A stretch of DNA of 62,031 nucleotides from Phenylobacterium sp. (GCF_030646615.1 NZ_JAUSLG010000092.1:1-62031); one strand, 5' to 3'. Counted from the stretch's first letter, positions 12,779 through 21,766 are shown. A program made the numbers and translations. Notes: generated by a model from the sequence alone, not told the origin.

Positions 12779-12819
12779 TCTGTCTCGGGTCGTCCGTGGG
12801 CGCTGGAGCGCGCTCAGGC

Positions 12820-12927
12820 TTAGAAGCCGATCAGCAGGTTCCGCTGGGCGGTGGCCGGGATGCGGGCCAGCTCGTGGGCCAGCGGAGCCATGAAGCGGGC
12901 GATCAGGCGTTGAATCTTAGCGAACAT
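12820..12927 (-). CDS. 35-residue amphipathic small protein
   Basis: ATG at 12927 has the Shine-Dalgarno sequence AAAGGGG about 6 bases upstream, and the frame ends TAA. The peptide begins MFAKIQRLIARFMAPL and ends ATAQRNLLIGF; it is predicted to be largely amphipathic helix with no convincing membrane span. It is downstream of the YozG-type regulator on the same strand, separated by 147 bases with three dyad sequences, and is followed by a strong terminator hairpin. This self-contained promoter-gene-terminator arrangement argues for a real gene. Function unknown. Confidence 0.6.
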   Translation of the reverse strand: MFAKIQRLIARFMAPLAHELARIPATAQRNLLIGF

Positions 12928-12950
12928 GTTCTGCCCCTTTCAGTGTGCAG

Positions 12951-12965
12951 TGCAACAATGTTGCA
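12951..12965. promoter_or_regulatory. Operator-like perfect palindrome TGCAACAATGTTGCA
   Basis: Six-base arms TGCAAC/GTTGCA flank AAT, about 25 bases upstream of the 35-residue gene. A related sequence (TGTTG...CAACA with GCAATGCAACA) recurs at about 13046-13063. The dyads lie beside a gene for an XRE-type regulator, so autoregulation or control of the small gene is plausible. Confidence 0.45.
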
Positions 12966-13021
12966 TCGCATATAGGGCCAGAGCCCTAGCCCGGCAACGG
13001 CGGATCGCAAATTTCTGACAG

Positions 13022-13040
13022 CCGTGACGCAATGTCACGG
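13022..13040. promoter_or_regulatory. Operator-like dyad CCGTGACGCAATGTCACGG
   Basis: Seven-base perfect arms CCGTGAC/GTCACGG around GCAAT. It is the middle of three dyads in the gap between the YozG-like gene and the 35-residue gene. All three contain the string CAATG. Confidence 0.4.
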
Positions 13041-13074
13041 GAATGTGTTGTGGCAATGCAACACGAGCCGGGGC

Positions 13075-13317
13075 TCAGGTCTCTTCATCGTCCTCGAACC
13101 CCGTATCGGCGGGGCCGGGCTCGTAGTGCAGGATGTCGCCAGGCTGGCAATCCAGCTCCCGGCAAAGGGCCGCCAGGGTGGAGAAACGCACCGCCCGGGC
13201 CTTGCCGGTCTTGAGGATCGACAGGTTGGCGATGGTCACCCCCACCCGGTCGGCCAGTTCGGTGAGCGACATGCGTCGCTCCAGCAGCACGCGGTCGAGA
13301 AGCACTCGGATCGGCAC
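13075..13317 (-). CDS. YozG-like helix-turn-helix regulator (XRE superfamily)
   Basis: An 80-residue protein with a compact HTH: LLDRVLLERRMSLTELADRV, then GVTIANLSILKTGKARAV and FSTLAALCRELDCQPGDIL. This is the short Cro/C1-type fold typically paired with DUF2975 membrane proteins, exactly as here: it begins 10 bases after the end of the DUF2975 gene. A short acidic tail (GFEDDEET) follows the HTH. The pair probably forms a membrane-linked regulatory unit, though the signal is unknown for this family. The dyads at 12951-13063 lie just downstream. Confidence 0.88.
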   Translation of the reverse strand: MPIRVLLDRVLLERRMSLTELADRVGVTIANLSILKTGKARAVRFSTLAALCRELDCQPGDILHYEPGPADTGFEDDEET

Positions 13318-13327
13318 GGTCGGCTCC

Positions 13328-13859
13328 TCAGATGGTCAGTTCGGCTTCGCGGCGCAGGCGGGCGCCTTCGCGAAACACCTCGGCCAGGACGAAGACCACC
13401 AGCACCGAGAACCAGGCCGTCAGGCTCAGCGTTGGCTCGACGGCCTCCGAAGCCGGCAGGATCCAGCTCGACAGCGCCCAGAAGGCGTAGCGGCCCAACT
13501 CCAGGCCCGCGAGGATCAGGCCCACCACCCGCAGCCGCCGGACATTGTCCGGGTGGAATGGATCGCCGGCGGTGAGGGTGGCGAAGATGCGCCGCAGCTG
13601 GGCGACGATCACCAGCACCCCGCCCATATAGAGCCCCGCCGCCAGCAGGCCCACAGCCACCACCGGGCCGCGGTTGACCACCTCCTGGCCCCCCGGCGGT
13701 GACCGAGATGTCGGCCAGCAGGTCGGGATTGAACGAAAAGAGCAGGGCCGCCAGCATCAGGACGCCGGCGACGCTGACCCCGATCCACAGGCCCACGAAG
13801 ACCACGTCGAGGATGATTTTCAGAAAGCTCGAAACCGAGCCTGGCCCCAGCGCCCGCAT
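13328..13859 (-). pseudogene. DUF2975 membrane protein, frameshifted
   Basis: The N-terminal part (MRALGPGSVSSFLKIILDVV... to ISVTAG) is read in one frame from ATG 13859, and the remainder (EVVNRGPVVAVGLLAAGLY... to REAELTI) in another. The join falls at a run of six C on the plus strand (13689-13694). Removing one base restores a continuous product of about 176 residues ending ISVTAG-QEVVNRGPVV, with four hydrophobic segments as expected for DUF2975. The 3' part has the conserved AGDPFHPDNVRRLR segment. Causes could be a sequencing error, slippage at the homopolymer, or true inactivation. It lies between a 36-residue membrane peptide and the YozG-like regulator, in one apparent operon. Confidence 0.8.
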
Positions 13860-13895
13860 GGCTACGCCCCCTTGGATTGGCCCGATGGCGTCAGA

Positions 13896-14006
13896 CTAGA
13901 GGATTGAGGCGCCGGCCACCACGGTCAGGATCGGCAGGGCGGCGAGGCAGAGGGCGCAGGCCAGGGCGAGACGGTCGAAGGCGTTGGAGGCGCGGAAGGT
14001 GTTCAT
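13896..14006 (-). CDS. 36-residue membrane peptide
   Basis: ATG at 14006 is preceded by GGAGA about 8 bases upstream. The product starts MNTFRASNAFDRLALACALC and continues with one hydrophobic helix (CLAALPILTVVAGASIL) ending at TAG 13896. It is 36 bases upstream of the DUF2975 gene on the same strand and probably heads that operon. The dyads at 14107-14141 lie in its upstream region. No family is recognised. Confidence 0.55.
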   Translation of the reverse strand: MNTFRASNAFDRLALACALCLAALPILTVVAGASIL

Positions 14007-14106
14007 GGGGAATCTCCAGGTTTCTGCCAGGTTCTGTAGGTCGCCTTGCGGCGGGAAAGTGCGGCGGAGCGCCTTGGCTCCATGTCGGTATTCGATATGG
14101 GCATGC

Positions 14107-14141
14107 CGTTTTTCGATCAAGGACATTATCGAAAAACGATA
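14107..14141. promoter_or_regulatory. Nested operator-like dyads with CGATA half-sites
   Basis: CGTTTTTCGAT (14107-14117) and ATCGAAAAACG (14128-14138) form a perfect 11-bp inverted repeat with a 10-base spacer. Overlapping it, TATCG-AAAAA-CGATA (14127-14141) is a second perfect dyad, and a further TTCGATAT half-site lies near 14092. The AT-rich character stands out from the surroundings. It is positioned to control the minus-strand small-protein/DUF2975 operon, or rdgB. Confidence 0.55.
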
Positions 14142-14265
14142 TTAAATCGGCGTAACGATGTGACGGATCGTTCATCTGGAGGTGAGCCTTGAGGCGGCCG
14201 TCGCCGGGGTTTGCCGGCGCGCAGGCGGGCGCCTATGCTCCGCGGCCTCATTCGAAAGGACGGCC

Positions 14266-14868
14266 ATGGCCCTGAAGCTCGAACCCGGCGCCCGGCTGGT
14301 GGTCGCCACCCACAATCCCGGCAAGGCGCGGGAGCTGGCGGCGATCCTGGAAAACCGCTTCGATCTGGTCACCGCCGGCGAACTGGGCCTGCCCGAGCCC
14401 GAGGAGACCGAGACCACCTTTGTCGGCAACGCCCTGTTGAAGGCCCGGGCCGCCGCCCAGGCCTCGGGCCTGATCGCGCTGGCCGATGATTCCGGCCTGA
14501 GCGTCGCCGCCCTGGACGGCGCGCCCGGCGTCTATTCCGCCCGCTGGGCGGGTCCGGACAAGGACTTCGGCCTGGCCATGGCCAAGGTCGAGGAACGCCT
14601 GCAGGCCACCGGCCTGGAGGATTGCGCCGCCTGGTTCACCTGCGCCCTGGCCGTGGCCTGGCCCCACGAAGGGCCGGCCCTGGTGGTCGAGGGGCGGGTG
14701 GACGGCCAGCTCACCTTCCCCGGGCGGGGCCGGCGGGGGTTCGGCTATGACCCGATCTTTACGCCAGACGGCGGCGCCCTGACCTTTGGCGAGATGGAGC
14801 CCGCGGCCAAGGACGCCATGAGCCACCGGGCGCGGGCCTTCGAGAAGCTCAAGGCCGCCCTGCTTTGA
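14266..14868 (+). CDS. rdgB: dITP/XTP pyrophosphatase (RdgB/HAM1)
   Basis: A 200-residue nucleotide-pool sanitiser that hydrolyses non-canonical purine NTPs. Motifs: [46 protein letters not shown] and [12 protein letters not shown] 14266 is chosen for GAAAGGAC just upstream and because family members are about 200 residues long. It overlaps the hemW start by 3 bases, so the two are translationally coupled. Confidence 0.96.
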   Translation: MALKLEPGARLVVATHNPGKARELAAILENRFDLVTAGELGLPEPEETETTFVGNALLKARAAAQASGLIALADDSGLSVAALDGAPGVYSARWAGPDKDFGLAMAKVEERLQATGLEDCAAWFTCALAVAWPHEGPALVVEGRVDGQLTFPGRGRRGFGYDPIFTPDGGALTFGEMEPAAKDAMSHRARAFEKLKAALL

Positions 14869-16022
14869 CCAAGCCAGGGTCACCGCCCCTGGGGGTCTAT
14901 GTCCACTGGCCCTATTGCGCGCGGATCTGCCCCTATTGCGACTTTAACGTCTATCGCGATCGCGGGCGTGCGCCTGAACAGGCCGCCCTGGTCGAGGCCA
15001 TCGTCCAGGACCTGACCGCCCAGGCGGCGCTGACGGGGCCGCGCACCCTGGTTTCGGTCTTCTTCGGCGGCGGGACGCCGTCGCTGATGGATCCGGACGC
15101 CGTGGCCCTGATCCTGGAGACCGCCCGACGCCTGTGGACGCCGGCGGCGGACCTGGAGGTCAGCCTGGAGGCCAATCCTACGGACGCCGAAACCCAGCGC
15201 TTTTCGGCCCTGGCCCTGGCCGGCGTCGACCGCCTGTCCCTCGGCGTCCAGGCCCTGGACGACAGCGCGCTGCAGTTCCTCGGCCGTGATCATGATGCGG
15301 CGACGGCCCGCCGGGCCCTGGAGGTGGCCTCGCAGACGTTTGGCCGGGTGTCCCTCGATCTGATCTATGCCCGCCCCGGCCAGACGCCGCAGGCCTGGGC
15401 GGCCGAGCTGGAAGACGCCCTCGGCTACGGCGTCGAACATGTGTCGCCCTATCAGCTGACCATCGAGGCCGGCACCGCCTTCGACCGGGCGGTGCGCCGC
15501 GGCCAGCTCATCCCGCCGGACGATGAGGCGGCCGCCGTGCTGTTTGAGACCACCCAGTCGGTGCTCACCGCCGCCGGCTTCGAGGCCTATGAGGTCTCCA
15601 ACCACGCCCGGGGGGCGGCGGCGCGGTCGCGGCACAATCTCGTCTACTGGCGGGGCTGGGACTATGTCGGGGTCGGCCCGGGCGCGCATGGGCGCATCAC
15701 GGTCGCGGGCCGCCGCCATGCCACCGAGGGCCAGACGCGACCGGGCGCCTATATCCGACACGTGGCCGAATCAGGTCGTGGATTTCCAGAATTCGAGACG
15801 CTCTCGCCGGAGGCGGCGGCCGAGGAGCGGGTGTTGAGCGGTCTGCGGATCGAAGCCGGAGTCGCCTATTCTGAGCTGGTCGCCCTGGGCCTCTCGCCGG
15901 ACCATATCCGGGTCAAAAGCCTTGTGGCGGACGGGCTGTTGCGGGCTGACAACTTTAAGTTGTCGGTCACCCCAGCGGGACGACTTGTGCTTGACCACGT
16001 GACGCGGCGGCTGCTGGTCTGA
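14865..16022 (+). CDS. hemW: Radical SAM heme chaperone HemW
   Basis: A 385-residue HemN-like radical SAM protein. The [4Fe-4S] motif is [13 protein letters not shown] (CxxxCxxC) near residues 18-25, followed by [13 protein letters not shown] and SLEANPTD. HemW lacks coproporphyrinogen oxidase activity in characterised members and transfers heme. The start is TTG at 14865, overlapping the rdgB stop. The rdgB-hemW-rsmI-yraN order is a common alphaproteobacterial arrangement. Confidence 0.93.
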   Translation: MTKPGSPPLGVYVHWPYCARICPYCDFNVYRDRGRAPEQAALVEAIVQDLTAQAALTGPRTLVSVFFGGGTPSLMDPDAVALILETARRLWTPAADLEVSLEANPTDAETQRFSALALAGVDRLSLGVQALDDSALQFLGRDHDAATARRALEVASQTFGRVSLDLIYARPGQTPQAWAAELEDALGYGVEHVSPYQLTIEAGTAFDRAVRRGQLIPPDDEAAAVLFETTQSVLTAAGFEAYEVSNHARGAAARSRHNLVYWRGWDYVGVGPGAHGRITVAGRRHATEGQTRPGAYIRHVAESGRGFPEFETLSPEAAAEERVLSGLRIEAGVAYSELVALGLSPDHIRVKSLVADGLLRADNFKLSVTPAGRLVLDHVTRRLLV

Positions 16023-16068
16023 TGGCCACGCTTGCCTTGCTCCTCCCGACCGGCGAACCCTGCCCCCC

Positions 16069-16944
16069 ATGGCTTACCCTGTCGCCCTGCCGCCCCTGTC
16101 CGACCAACCCCTGTCGCCGGGGCTCTACATCGTCGCCACGCCGATCGGGAACCTTCGCGACATCACCCTGCGCGCCCTGGATGTGCTGTCGGCCGCCGAC
16201 CTGATCCTGGCCGAGGACACCCGGGTGACGGGCAAGCTGCTGGCCGCTTTCAAGATTTCCGGTCGCATGGAGCGACATGACGAGCACGCCGCCGAACGGG
16301 CGCGGCCCAAGGCCCTGGCGGTGCTCGAACAGGGGGGGCGGGTGGCCCTGGTGTCCGACGCCGGCACCCCGCTGATCTCCGATCCTGGCTACCGGCTGGT
16401 GCGAGAGGTCGCCGCAGCCGGCTTTCCCATCCATCCGATTCCCGGCGCCTCGGCCCTGCTGGCGGGGCTGTCGGTGGCGGGCCTGCCCTCGGATCGGGTG
16501 CTGTTCGCCGGCTTTCCGCCGCCGAAAAGCGCCGGACGCCGGGCCTTCCTGCAGGAGGTGGCGGGCATCCGCGCGACCCTGGTCTTTTTCGAAGGCGCCT
16601 CGCGCCTGGGGGACAGCCTGGCCGACATGGCCCAGGTGTTCGGCCCGCGGGAGGCGGTGGTGTGCCGCGAACTGACCAAGCTCTATGAGACGGTGGTGCG
16701 CGGTCCCCTGGACGTGCTGGCCGCCGATCCCTCGCTGGCCGCGCCCAAGGGCGAGATCGTGATCCTCGTGGGCCCTGGCCGGGAGGAAGAGGCCACCGCC
16801 GATGACGCCGACCGGGCGCTCACCGAAGCCCTCTCGCGGCTGAAGCCGGCGGAAGCGGCCGGGGAGGTCGCCCGGGCCCTGGGCCTGTCGCGCCGGGACC
16901 TCTATCGCCGCGCCCTGGAACTGAAGTCGGAGCAGGCGGAGTGA
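16069..16944 (+). CDS. rsmI: 16S rRNA (cytidine-1402 2'-O)-methyltransferase
   Basis: A 291-residue SAM-dependent methylase of the tetrapyrrole-methylase fold, modifying C1402 in the ribosomal P site. Family motifs include LYIVATPIGNLRDITLRAL, AEDTRVTGKLL, VALVSDAGTPLISDPGY, FFEGASRLGDSLADM and ELTKLYET. The C-terminal HTH-like tail RDLYRRALEL is present. The stop overlaps the GTG start of yraN. Confidence 0.96.
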   Translation: MAYPVALPPLSDQPLSPGLYIVATPIGNLRDITLRALDVLSAADLILAEDTRVTGKLLAAFKISGRMERHDEHAAERARPKALAVLEQGGRVALVSDAGTPLISDPGYRLVREVAAAGFPIHPIPGASALLAGLSVAGLPSDRVLFAGFPPPKSAGRRAFLQEVAGIRATLVFFEGASRLGDSLADMAQVFGPREAVVCRELTKLYETVVRGPLDVLAADPSLAAPKGEIVILVGPGREEEATADDADRALTEALSRLKPAEAAGEVARALGLSRRDLYRRALELKSEQAE

Positions 16945-17339
16945 CGAGGCCGGCGCCGTCGACCCGCACGGCCGCGCGGCAGGTCCGCGGCGCCCTGGCC
17001 CGACGTTCAGGGCGCAGGGCCGAGGCCTGGGCCGCCCTGTGGCTGATGGCCAGGGGCTATCGCATCCTGGGCTTTCGCCTGCGCACCCGTTTGGGCGAGA
17101 TCGACCTGCTGGCCCAGAAGGGGCGCGTCCTGGCGGTGGTCGAGGTCAAGAGCCGAACGACCCTGGAGGCGGCCCTGGCCGCCGTTACGCCGGAGCAGCG
17201 CGACCGCCTGCGCCGGGCTGGACAGGCGGCGGCCGGCGCGCGACCACGGCTCAAGGACCTGGCCGTCCGGCTGGACCTGATCGCGCTGGCGCCGGGCCGC
17301 CTGCCGCGCCACCGGCCCGACGCCTGGAACGGCGCCTGA
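16941..17339 (+). CDS. YraN family protein (UPF0102)
   Basis: A 132-residue nuclease-fold protein of the UPF0102 family. The conserved core is GYRILGFRLRTRLGEIDLLA with VEVKSRTTLE, matching the Asp/Glu-x-Lys active-site pattern of the restriction-endonuclease-like fold. GTG 16941 overlaps the rsmI stop by 4 bases. Molecular function is not established for the family; frequent linkage with rsmI is the main context. Confidence 0.9.
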   Translation: MTRPAPSTRTAARQVRGALARRSGRRAEAWAALWLMARGYRILGFRLRTRLGEIDLLAQKGRVLAVVEVKSRTTLEAALAAVTPEQRDRLRRAGQAAAGARPRLKDLAVRLDLIALAPGRLPRHRPDAWNGA

Positions 17340-17352
17340 TGGACCTCCGACG

Positions 17353-18171
17353 ATGACGCGGGCCGAGGCCGAGGCGGTTCTGCTCCAGGCCGGGGCCACG
17401 GAGGACGAGAACGCCTTCCCCCTGCTGGAGGCGGCCATAGCCTGCGCCCTGCACGAGGACCCCACCCGCGACCCCCAGGCCGTCCGCGATCTGGCGCAGG
17501 CCGGCGTCCAGCGCCTCAAGGCGCGCCTGCGCTGGGAGAGCCCGGAAGAGGCCCTGGCCGAGGCCATGTCCGGCGACCTTCGCCTGTCCGGCGACCTGTT
17601 CACCTATGAGCATCCGGACAATACCGACGTCATCGCCCTGGCGCAGCGGCGCAAGGGTATGCCCGTGGCCCTGGGCATCTTCTATCTGCATGTGGCCAAG
17701 CAGGGGGGGCTGAACGTCAAGGGCGTCGATTTCCCCGGACACTTCCTGCTGCGGATCGAGACCCGCGAGGGACCCCTGGCCCTGGACCCCTTCAGCGAGG
17801 GGCGCGTGGTCCTGCCCTCCGAACTGACCCGCCGGGCCCTGCATGCGGGACTGACCCCCAATGTCGCCGACCGACTGGACCTGCTGATGGCGCCGGCGGA
17901 CGACCGGCAGGTCCTGATCCGGCTGCAGAACAACATCTTCGCCGCCGCCGCCGCCGCCGGGGACTTCCCCCGCGCCGAACGCTCGGCCCTGCGGCGGGCG
18001 CTTCTGGACCCCAAGGATCATCGCCCCTGGCTGGATGTGGCGACGGCGCGGGAGGGCCAGGGCGCCCTGGCCGGCGCGATGGAGGCGCTCGCCCGGGCCA
18101 GCGAACTGGATCACGGGGCGGCCCTGGCGGCGCGGACCCAGCGGGAGCGCGTGCGCCTGAAGATCAACTGA
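17353..18171 (+). CDS. SirB1-type transglutaminase-like/TPR protein
   Basis: A 272-residue protein with the SirB1 pattern: a helical N-terminus, then RRKGMPVALGIFYLHVAKQ and GVDFPGHFLLRIE, and a tetratricopeptide-like C-terminus (AERSALRRALLDPKDHRPW). SirB1 proteins have a transglutaminase-like core, but I do not see the canonical Cys in the expected position, so enzymatic activity is doubtful. It follows yraN by 13 bases and probably belongs to the rdgB operon. Confidence 0.85.
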   Translation: MTRAEAEAVLLQAGATEDENAFPLLEAAIACALHEDPTRDPQAVRDLAQAGVQRLKARLRWESPEEALAEAMSGDLRLSGDLFTYEHPDNTDVIALAQRRKGMPVALGIFYLHVAKQGGLNVKGVDFPGHFLLRIETREGPLALDPFSEGRVVLPSELTRRALHAGLTPNVADRLDLLMAPADDRQVLIRLQNNIFAAAAAAGDFPRAERSALRRALLDPKDHRPWLDVATAREGQGALAGAMEALARASELDHGAALAARTQRERVRLKIN

Positions 18172-18271
18172 GGCCGGTTGATCGCGCATCGGCGTCTGGC
18201 GTTCGCCGCCTGGCCCGCCTATGTCCGTGGTCAGGTCGCCCAAGGCCAGAATTCTTGAACCGGAGCTCGCC

Positions 18272-19219
18272 ATGGCCTTGAAGGTCGCCGTCCAGATGGA
18301 CCCGCTCGAATCGATCAACATCGCGGGGGACACGACCTTCCTGATGATGCTCACGGCCCAGGCGAGGGGGCACAGCCTCTGGGTCTACACGCCCGACCGT
18401 CTGTCGCTGGACAGCGGCAAGGCCATGGCCCGGGGGCGTTCGGTCAAGGTCCAGGACGTGCAGGGCGACCACGCGACGTTCGGGGAATGGGAGCGTCGGG
18501 ACCTGGCCGAGATGGACGTGGTCCTGCTGCGCCAGGACCCGCCCTTCGACATGGCCTATATCACCGCCACCCACATCCTCGACGCCATCCACCCGAAGAC
18601 CCTGGTGGTCAACAATCCCACCGAGGTCCGCAACGCCCCGGAAAAGCTGTTCGTCACCAGCTTCCCCGGCGTCCAGCCGCCGACCCTGATCACCTCGGAC
18701 ATCGAGGCCATCTACGACTTCCGCGCCCAGCACGGCGACATCGTGCTCAAGCCGCTCTATGGCGGCGGCGGCTCCGGCGTGGCCCGCCTGCTGGCCGACG
18801 ATCCCAACCTCGACGCCCTGCTCGAACTGCACGCCCTGATCGGCCGCGAGCAGGTCATCGCCCAGAAGTTCATCCCCGCCGTCTCCAAGGGCGACAAGCG
18901 CATCCTGCTGGTGGACGGCGAGCCGGTGGGGGCGATCAACCGGGTGCCCGGCGCTGGCCAGATCCGCTCGAACCTGCGGGTCGGCGGCCGCGCCGAGGCG
19001 GTCGAGCTGACCGCCCGGGATCGCGAGCTGTGCGACATCATCGGCCCGGAGCTGAAGGCCCGCGGCCTGCTGTTCGTCGGCATCGATGTGATCGGCGATT
19101 ATCTTACCGAGATCAATGTGACCTCGCCCACCGGCGCCCGCCAGCTGCAGAAGTTCACCGGCGTCGACGCCACCGAACGGATGTGGGCGCGGGTGGAGGA
19201 GATCCGCGCGCAGGCATAG
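18272..19219 (+). CDS. gshB: Glutathione synthetase
   Basis: A 315-residue ATP-grasp ligase joining gamma-glutamylcysteine and glycine. The N-terminus [20 protein letters not shown] is typical; ATP-grasp motifs are [33 protein letters not shown] and [22 protein letters not shown] 18272 gives the usual length (about 315) and has CGGAG upstream. It lies 100 bases after the SirB1-like gene and may have its own promoter. Confidence 0.96.
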   Translation: MALKVAVQMDPLESINIAGDTTFLMMLTAQARGHSLWVYTPDRLSLDSGKAMARGRSVKVQDVQGDHATFGEWERRDLAEMDVVLLRQDPPFDMAYITATHILDAIHPKTLVVNNPTEVRNAPEKLFVTSFPGVQPPTLITSDIEAIYDFRAQHGDIVLKPLYGGGGSGVARLLADDPNLDALLELHALIGREQVIAQKFIPAVSKGDKRILLVDGEPVGAINRVPGAGQIRSNLRVGGRAEAVELTARDRELCDIIGPELKARGLLFVGIDVIGDYLTEINVTSPTGARQLQKFTGVDATERMWARVEEIRAQA

Positions 19220-19378
19220 TATAGCCGCGAAAGCGTAACCTTGAGTTTAGGGATTGCGCTTCATTCTCCTTAGGTTCTATCTTCGTTCCTTGTTTGAGCC
19301 GCACCCTGCGGCGCTCTGTGGATAAATTCGCCCCTGACGACGCCCTTTGGCGCAGGGGATGGGGACGGGAGATGCGCC

Positions 19379-20911
19379 GTGGCGGGGGTTGTCACAGTCG
19401 CCTTCGAGGGGGTTGAGGCCCGGCGGGTGGATGTCGAGGTCCAGCTTACCGGCGGGGCGGTGGCCTTCGTGGTGGTGGGCCTGGGCGACAAGGCCGTCGC
19501 CGAAAGCCGCGAGCGGGTCCGCGCCGCCTTCGCCGGCCTGGGCCTTGCCCTTCCCGCCCGCCGCATCATCGTCAATCTGGCGCCGGCCGACCTGCCCAAG
19601 GAGGGCAGCCACTATGACCTGCCCATCGCGCTGGCGGTCATGTCGGCCATGGGGATCATCCCGCCCGACGCCCTGAACGGCTGGGCCGCGGTGGGGGAGC
19701 TGTCCCTGGACGGCCGTATCGTCCAGGTGGCGGGCGCCCTGCCCGCCGCCGTCGCCGCCGGGGGCTTGGACCTGGGCCTGATCTGTCCGGAGGCCTGCGG
19801 GGCCGAGGCCGCCTGGTCCGGCGAGACCCGCATCCTGGCTGCGCCCTCGCTGATCGCCCTGGTCAACCACTTCCGCGGGACCCAGATGCTGGCCCCGCCC
19901 AGCGCCGGCCCGGTGGTGGAGGGCGAGCGCGCGCCGGACCTCCGTGACGTGAAGGGGCAGGAGAACGCCAAGCGCGCCCTGGAGATCGCCGCGGCCGGGG
20001 GCCACAACCTGCTGTTCATGGGGCCGCCCGGATCGGGCAAGTCGATGATGGCCGCCCGTCTGCCGGGCCTGCTGCCGCCCCTGTCCCCGGCCGAGCTCCT
20101 TGAGACCTCGATGATCCATTCGGTGGCGGGTCTGATCGCCAAGGGCGAGCTGACCCGCCAGCGCCCGTTCCGCACCCCGCACCACTCGGCCAGCATGGCC
20201 GCCCTGACCGGCGGCGGCCTGAAGGCCAAGCCGGGCGAGGTCTCCCTGGCGCACAATGGCGTGCTGTTCCTCGATGAGCTGCCGGAGTTCTCGGCCCAGG
20301 CCCTGGACAGCCTGCGTCAGCCGCTGGAGACCGGCGAGGTGGTGGTGGCCCGCGCCAACGCCCATGTCCGCTATCCCGCCCGCTTCCAGCTGGTGGCGGC
20401 GATGAATCCCTGCCGCTGCGGGGTCGGGGGACCCGGCCGCGGCGCCTGTGGCCGCGCGCCCCGCTGCCAGAGCGACTATCAGCGCAAGATCTCCGGCCCC
20501 ATGATGGACCGCATGGATCTGGTGGTGGAGGTTCCCCCGGTCACTGCCGCCGACATGGCCCTGCCGCCCCCGGCGCAAGGCACGCCCGAGGCCGCCGCCC
20601 GGGTGGCCCAGGCCCGGCAGGTGCAGCTGGTCCGCGCCGGCGAGGCCGGCGAAACCGCCGCGCCCCTGAACGCCCAGGCCTCCGGCGACCGGCTCGACGC
20701 CATCGCCAATCTCGACGCCCCGGCCCGGGCCCTGTTGTCCAAGGCCGCCGAGGCCGCCGGCCTCACCGCCCGCGGCTGGACCCGCACCCTGCGCCTGGCC
20801 CGCACCATCGCCGACCTGGAAGGCGCCGCCGACGTCCGCCGGGTCCACCTGGCCGAGGCGCTGATCTATCGTCGCGTAGGGCTGGAGACGGCTTCGGCCC
20901 TGAGCGGGTGA
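19379..20911 (+). CDS. YifB/ComM family Mg-chelatase-like AAA+ ATPase
   Basis: A 510-residue protein: an N-terminal Lon-protease-like (ChlI) domain, then a Mg-chelatase AAA+ domain with Walker A GPPGSGKSMMAARLPGLL (about residue 220), Walker B GVLFLDELPEF (about 300), NPCRCG, and a C-terminal Mg-chelatase domain. ComM promotes branch migration during natural transformation in characterised species. The start is GTG at 19379. Its 3' end overlaps that of the convergent membrane-protein gene by 46 bases. Confidence 0.93.
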   Translation: MAGVVTVAFEGVEARRVDVEVQLTGGAVAFVVVGLGDKAVAESRERVRAAFAGLGLALPARRIIVNLAPADLPKEGSHYDLPIALAVMSAMGIIPPDALNGWAAVGELSLDGRIVQVAGALPAAVAAGGLDLGLICPEACGAEAAWSGETRILAAPSLIALVNHFRGTQMLAPPSAGPVVEGERAPDLRDVKGQENAKRALEIAAAGGHNLLFMGPPGSGKSMMAARLPGLLPPLSPAELLETSMIHSVAGLIAKGELTRQRPFRTPHHSASMAALTGGGLKAKPGEVSLAHNGVLFLDELPEFSAQALDSLRQPLETGEVVVARANAHVRYPARFQLVAAMNPCRCGVGGPGRGACGRAPRCQSDYQRKISGPMMDRMDLVVEVPPVTAADMALPPPAQGTPEAAARVAQARQVQLVRAGEAGETAAPLNAQASGDRLDAIANLDAPARALLSKAAEAAGLTARGWTRTLRLARTIADLEGAADVRRVHLAEALIYRRVGLETASALSG

Positions 20912-21312
20912 CGTCGGTGGATGAGGGTCCCCACGCCGAGGGCGGCCAGGACCAGATAGCTCCAGATCACCAGGCCCCAGCGATAGGGCAGGGCGGGCAC
21001 GTTGCTGTCGGCCGCCATGGCCAGGTGGGTGAGGATGCCCAGCAGCTGGAAGGCGGTGGCGAACAGCAGCCACAGCCGGTTGGTGGTCAGGGCCAGCCAC
21101 AGCAGATAGCCGAGGAAGAGGGCGTCCACCCCGAGCACCCCCCACTGGAGGCCCGGCGCGTCGGCGTCATAGGTCAGGGGGGTCAGGAACCAGGCGGCCA
21201 GATTGGCCACCGCGGCCTGCTTCTCCGGCGCGCCCCCGCGCCACAGGGCCGCGCCCGACACCAGGACCATGGCCGCGAACCAGATCTGTTGAGGCAGGAC
21301 GGCGAAGTACAA
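20866..21312 (-). CDS. Small integral membrane protein, unknown
   Basis: A 148-residue protein with about four hydrophobic segments (for example VLGVDALFLGYLLWLALTT, RLWLLFATAFQLLGILTHL and WGLVIWSYLVLAALGVG) and a basic C-terminus. The start is TTG at 21312 with GGGGACC upstream; an ATG 14 codons in is an alternative. It overlaps the 3' end of the YifB gene convergently by 46 bases. No named family is recognised. Confidence 0.65.
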   Translation of the reverse strand: MYFAVLPQQIWFAAMVLVSGAALWRGGAPEKQAAVANLAAWFLTPLTYDADAPGLQWGVLGVDALFLGYLLWLALTTNRLWLLFATAFQLLGILTHLAMAADSNVPALPYRWGLVIWSYLVLAALGVGTLIHRRHPLRAEAVSSPTRR

Positions 21313-21351
21313 TCAAAGGTCCCCGGGCGACGGCGGTCGCGCCAGGGTGGC

Positions 21352-21385
21352 AGAGGCCGGCGGCTCGGGAAAGGCGCCGGCCTCT
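21352..21385. terminator. Hairpin, probable terminator
   Basis: AGAGGCCGGCG pairs perfectly with CGCCGGCCTCT (11 bp, 12-base loop). It lies between the end of the 21410-21766 gene and the start of the membrane-protein gene, both on the minus strand. There is no T run on either side, so termination efficiency is uncertain. Confidence 0.5.
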
Positions 21386-21409
21386 TGTCGCTGTCTGGCG
21401 CGCGGCCGA

Positions 21410-21766
21410 TCAGGCGGCGTTGACGTCACCAACCGCCCGCAGGCTCGGGGCGCGGGCAGGCTCAGCGGGCTTGGGCGCGCCGTCGCCATACATCACCGCC
21501 CCGAGGCCGATCTGCTTCTGGGCGAGGCTGAGCTCCTTGTGGGCTTCGATCACGGCCCGGCGGGCCTCGGCCAGGGCGGTGATAGAGCGGCTGGTCCACT
21601 CCACGGCTTCCTGGCCGATCAGGGCCGAGAGGCCGGCCTGGGCGCGCAGGCCCGGCATGACGCCGGCCAGGGCGGCGGTCTTGGCCAGGGCGAGATCAAT
21701 GGCGGTCTCGGCCTCGAACAGGCTGGCGGCGACCTGATCGGCGTATTGGCGACGTTGCTTGAGCAT
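21410..21766 (-). CDS. Phasin-like small helical protein
   Basis: A 118-residue, almost wholly alpha-helical, Ala-rich protein (MLKQRRQYADQVAASLFEAE, SRSITALAEARRAVIEAHKE) with a Pro-rich C-terminal tail. Composition and length resemble phasins that coat polyhydroxyalkanoate granules, but no diagnostic motif is visible. Shine-Dalgarno AAGGAGAT precedes ATG 21766 by about 5 bases. It is 108 bases downstream of the LuxR-type gene. Confidence 0.6.
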   Translation of the reverse strand: MLKQRRQYADQVAASLFEAETAIDLALAKTAALAGVMPGLRAQAGLSALIGQEAVEWTSRSITALAEARRAVIEAHKELSLAQKQIGLGAVMYGDGAPKPAEPARAPSLRAVGDVNAA

